Source: Mesorhabditis belari (Eukaryota > Nematoda > Chromadorea > Rhabditida > Rhabditidae). Taken from it: a stretch of DNA of 64,000 nt. The notes under the pieces were generated by a model. It worked only from the letters and a program-made list of their open reading frames with translations, was not told the origin of the DNA and made no database searches. The stretch is taken from positions 2,312,370 through 2,376,369 of the forward strand of contig CAUEEP010000936.1 in NCBI GenBank assembly GCA_958450365.1. The letters are read 5' to 3'. Made by a program: the position numbers and the translations under genes. Within the stretch, counting starts at the first letter, position 1. Each line of letters starts with the position of its first letter. Shown here in pieces: positions 63,641 through 64,000 of the stretch.

Positions 63641-64000
63641 TTGGTTTTAATATGATATTTTGAACATCTGGATGTCAGAGTAGAAAGCTAAGGGGTTAGA
63701 TGGGTATTATTCATGTGCATGAACACACACCACATATGCGATGTTCACTTTTCACTGCTTGGAAAGGGAAGCGGTTGATTGGAATTTGGTTTCAATATAA
63801 TATTTTTAAGATCTGGATGTCACAGCAGAAGTTTAGGGGTTTAGATGGGTATATGCGTCAACAAACACCACATATGCGATATTCACTCTTCACTACCTGG
63901 AAATGAAAGGGTTTAATTGTATTTCAAGTTGTAATATATGATATTTCGCAGATCTGGATGTCACAGCAGAAGTCTAAGGGGTTAGATGGGTAAAAATAAA
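63641..64000. repeat. ~143-bp satellite at the window edge
   Basis: ATCTGGATGTCA recurs at 63,666, 63,811 and 63,952 (spacings 145 and 141), each followed by AGGGGTTAGATGGGTA-like sequence and, in complete units, CACCACATATGCGAT. It continues beyond the window. Confidence 0.9.

Overview
The window is eukaryotic and almost certainly from a nematode. It carries a spliced-leader RNA gene whose leader is a one-base variant of nematode SL1 (13,256), a nematode-type cuticle collagen with short introns (1,889-3,660), F-box-like genes of the kind nematodes expand, and many introns of about 40-60 bp ending in TTTAG or TTTCAG. Most of the 64 kb is AT-rich, repeat-dense and full of duplicated gene fragments; only a few loci look intact.

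Layout. 0-15 kb is the gene-bearing part: a multi-pass membrane protein, the collagen (minus strand), a DOK-type PH+PTB adaptor (9,189-12,535, plus strand), the SL RNA gene, a possible small Cys-rich secreted peptide, and an F-box protein. 15-33 kb is repeat territory: an 11-bp satellite, 10-bp periodic A-tract arrays, hairpin elements, a decayed LINE reverse transcriptase, a 1.4-kb foldback, and an inverted 2.5-kb copy of the promoter and first exons of the DOK gene. 33-42 kb holds a decayed CTR9 copy, F-box-like remnants, the first two exons of a Cys-loop receptor subunit, and an orphan first exon. 42-53 kb is foldbacks, a second F-box-like locus, palindromic satellites, and a 0.57-kb bacterial isoleucyl-tRNA synthetase fragment. 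53-58 kb holds an ankyrin-like remnant, a second CTR9 copy carrying a segment missing from the first, and an unidentified multi-exon gene. 58-64 kb has a mariner-like element abutting about 2 kb of bacterial DNA, an SL RNA remnant joined to a chitin-deacetylase-like exon, more periodic arrays, and a satellite of about 143 bp at the edge.

The most notable content is the bacterial DNA at 59,142-61,193 (ABC ATPase end, ribosomal protein S12, most of the N-terminal half of IleRS). It reads through only if TGA encodes Trp (code 4), which points to a Mollicute-type donor. Part of it recurs at 46,710-47,285 next to nematode repeats. Second is a dispersed family of SL RNA loci. Six places share an upstream block ending in CTGGCAC or close to it, or the leader, or both. 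Where both survive, the distance between them is 39 bp in four cases and 41 in one, although the DNA between has diverged; only the 13,256 locus keeps a full RNA body.

Functionally the loci do not form a pathway. The region looks like a mosaic built by repeated duplication, inversion and insertion. Some of this could be assembly chimerism, and no comparison outside the window was possible.
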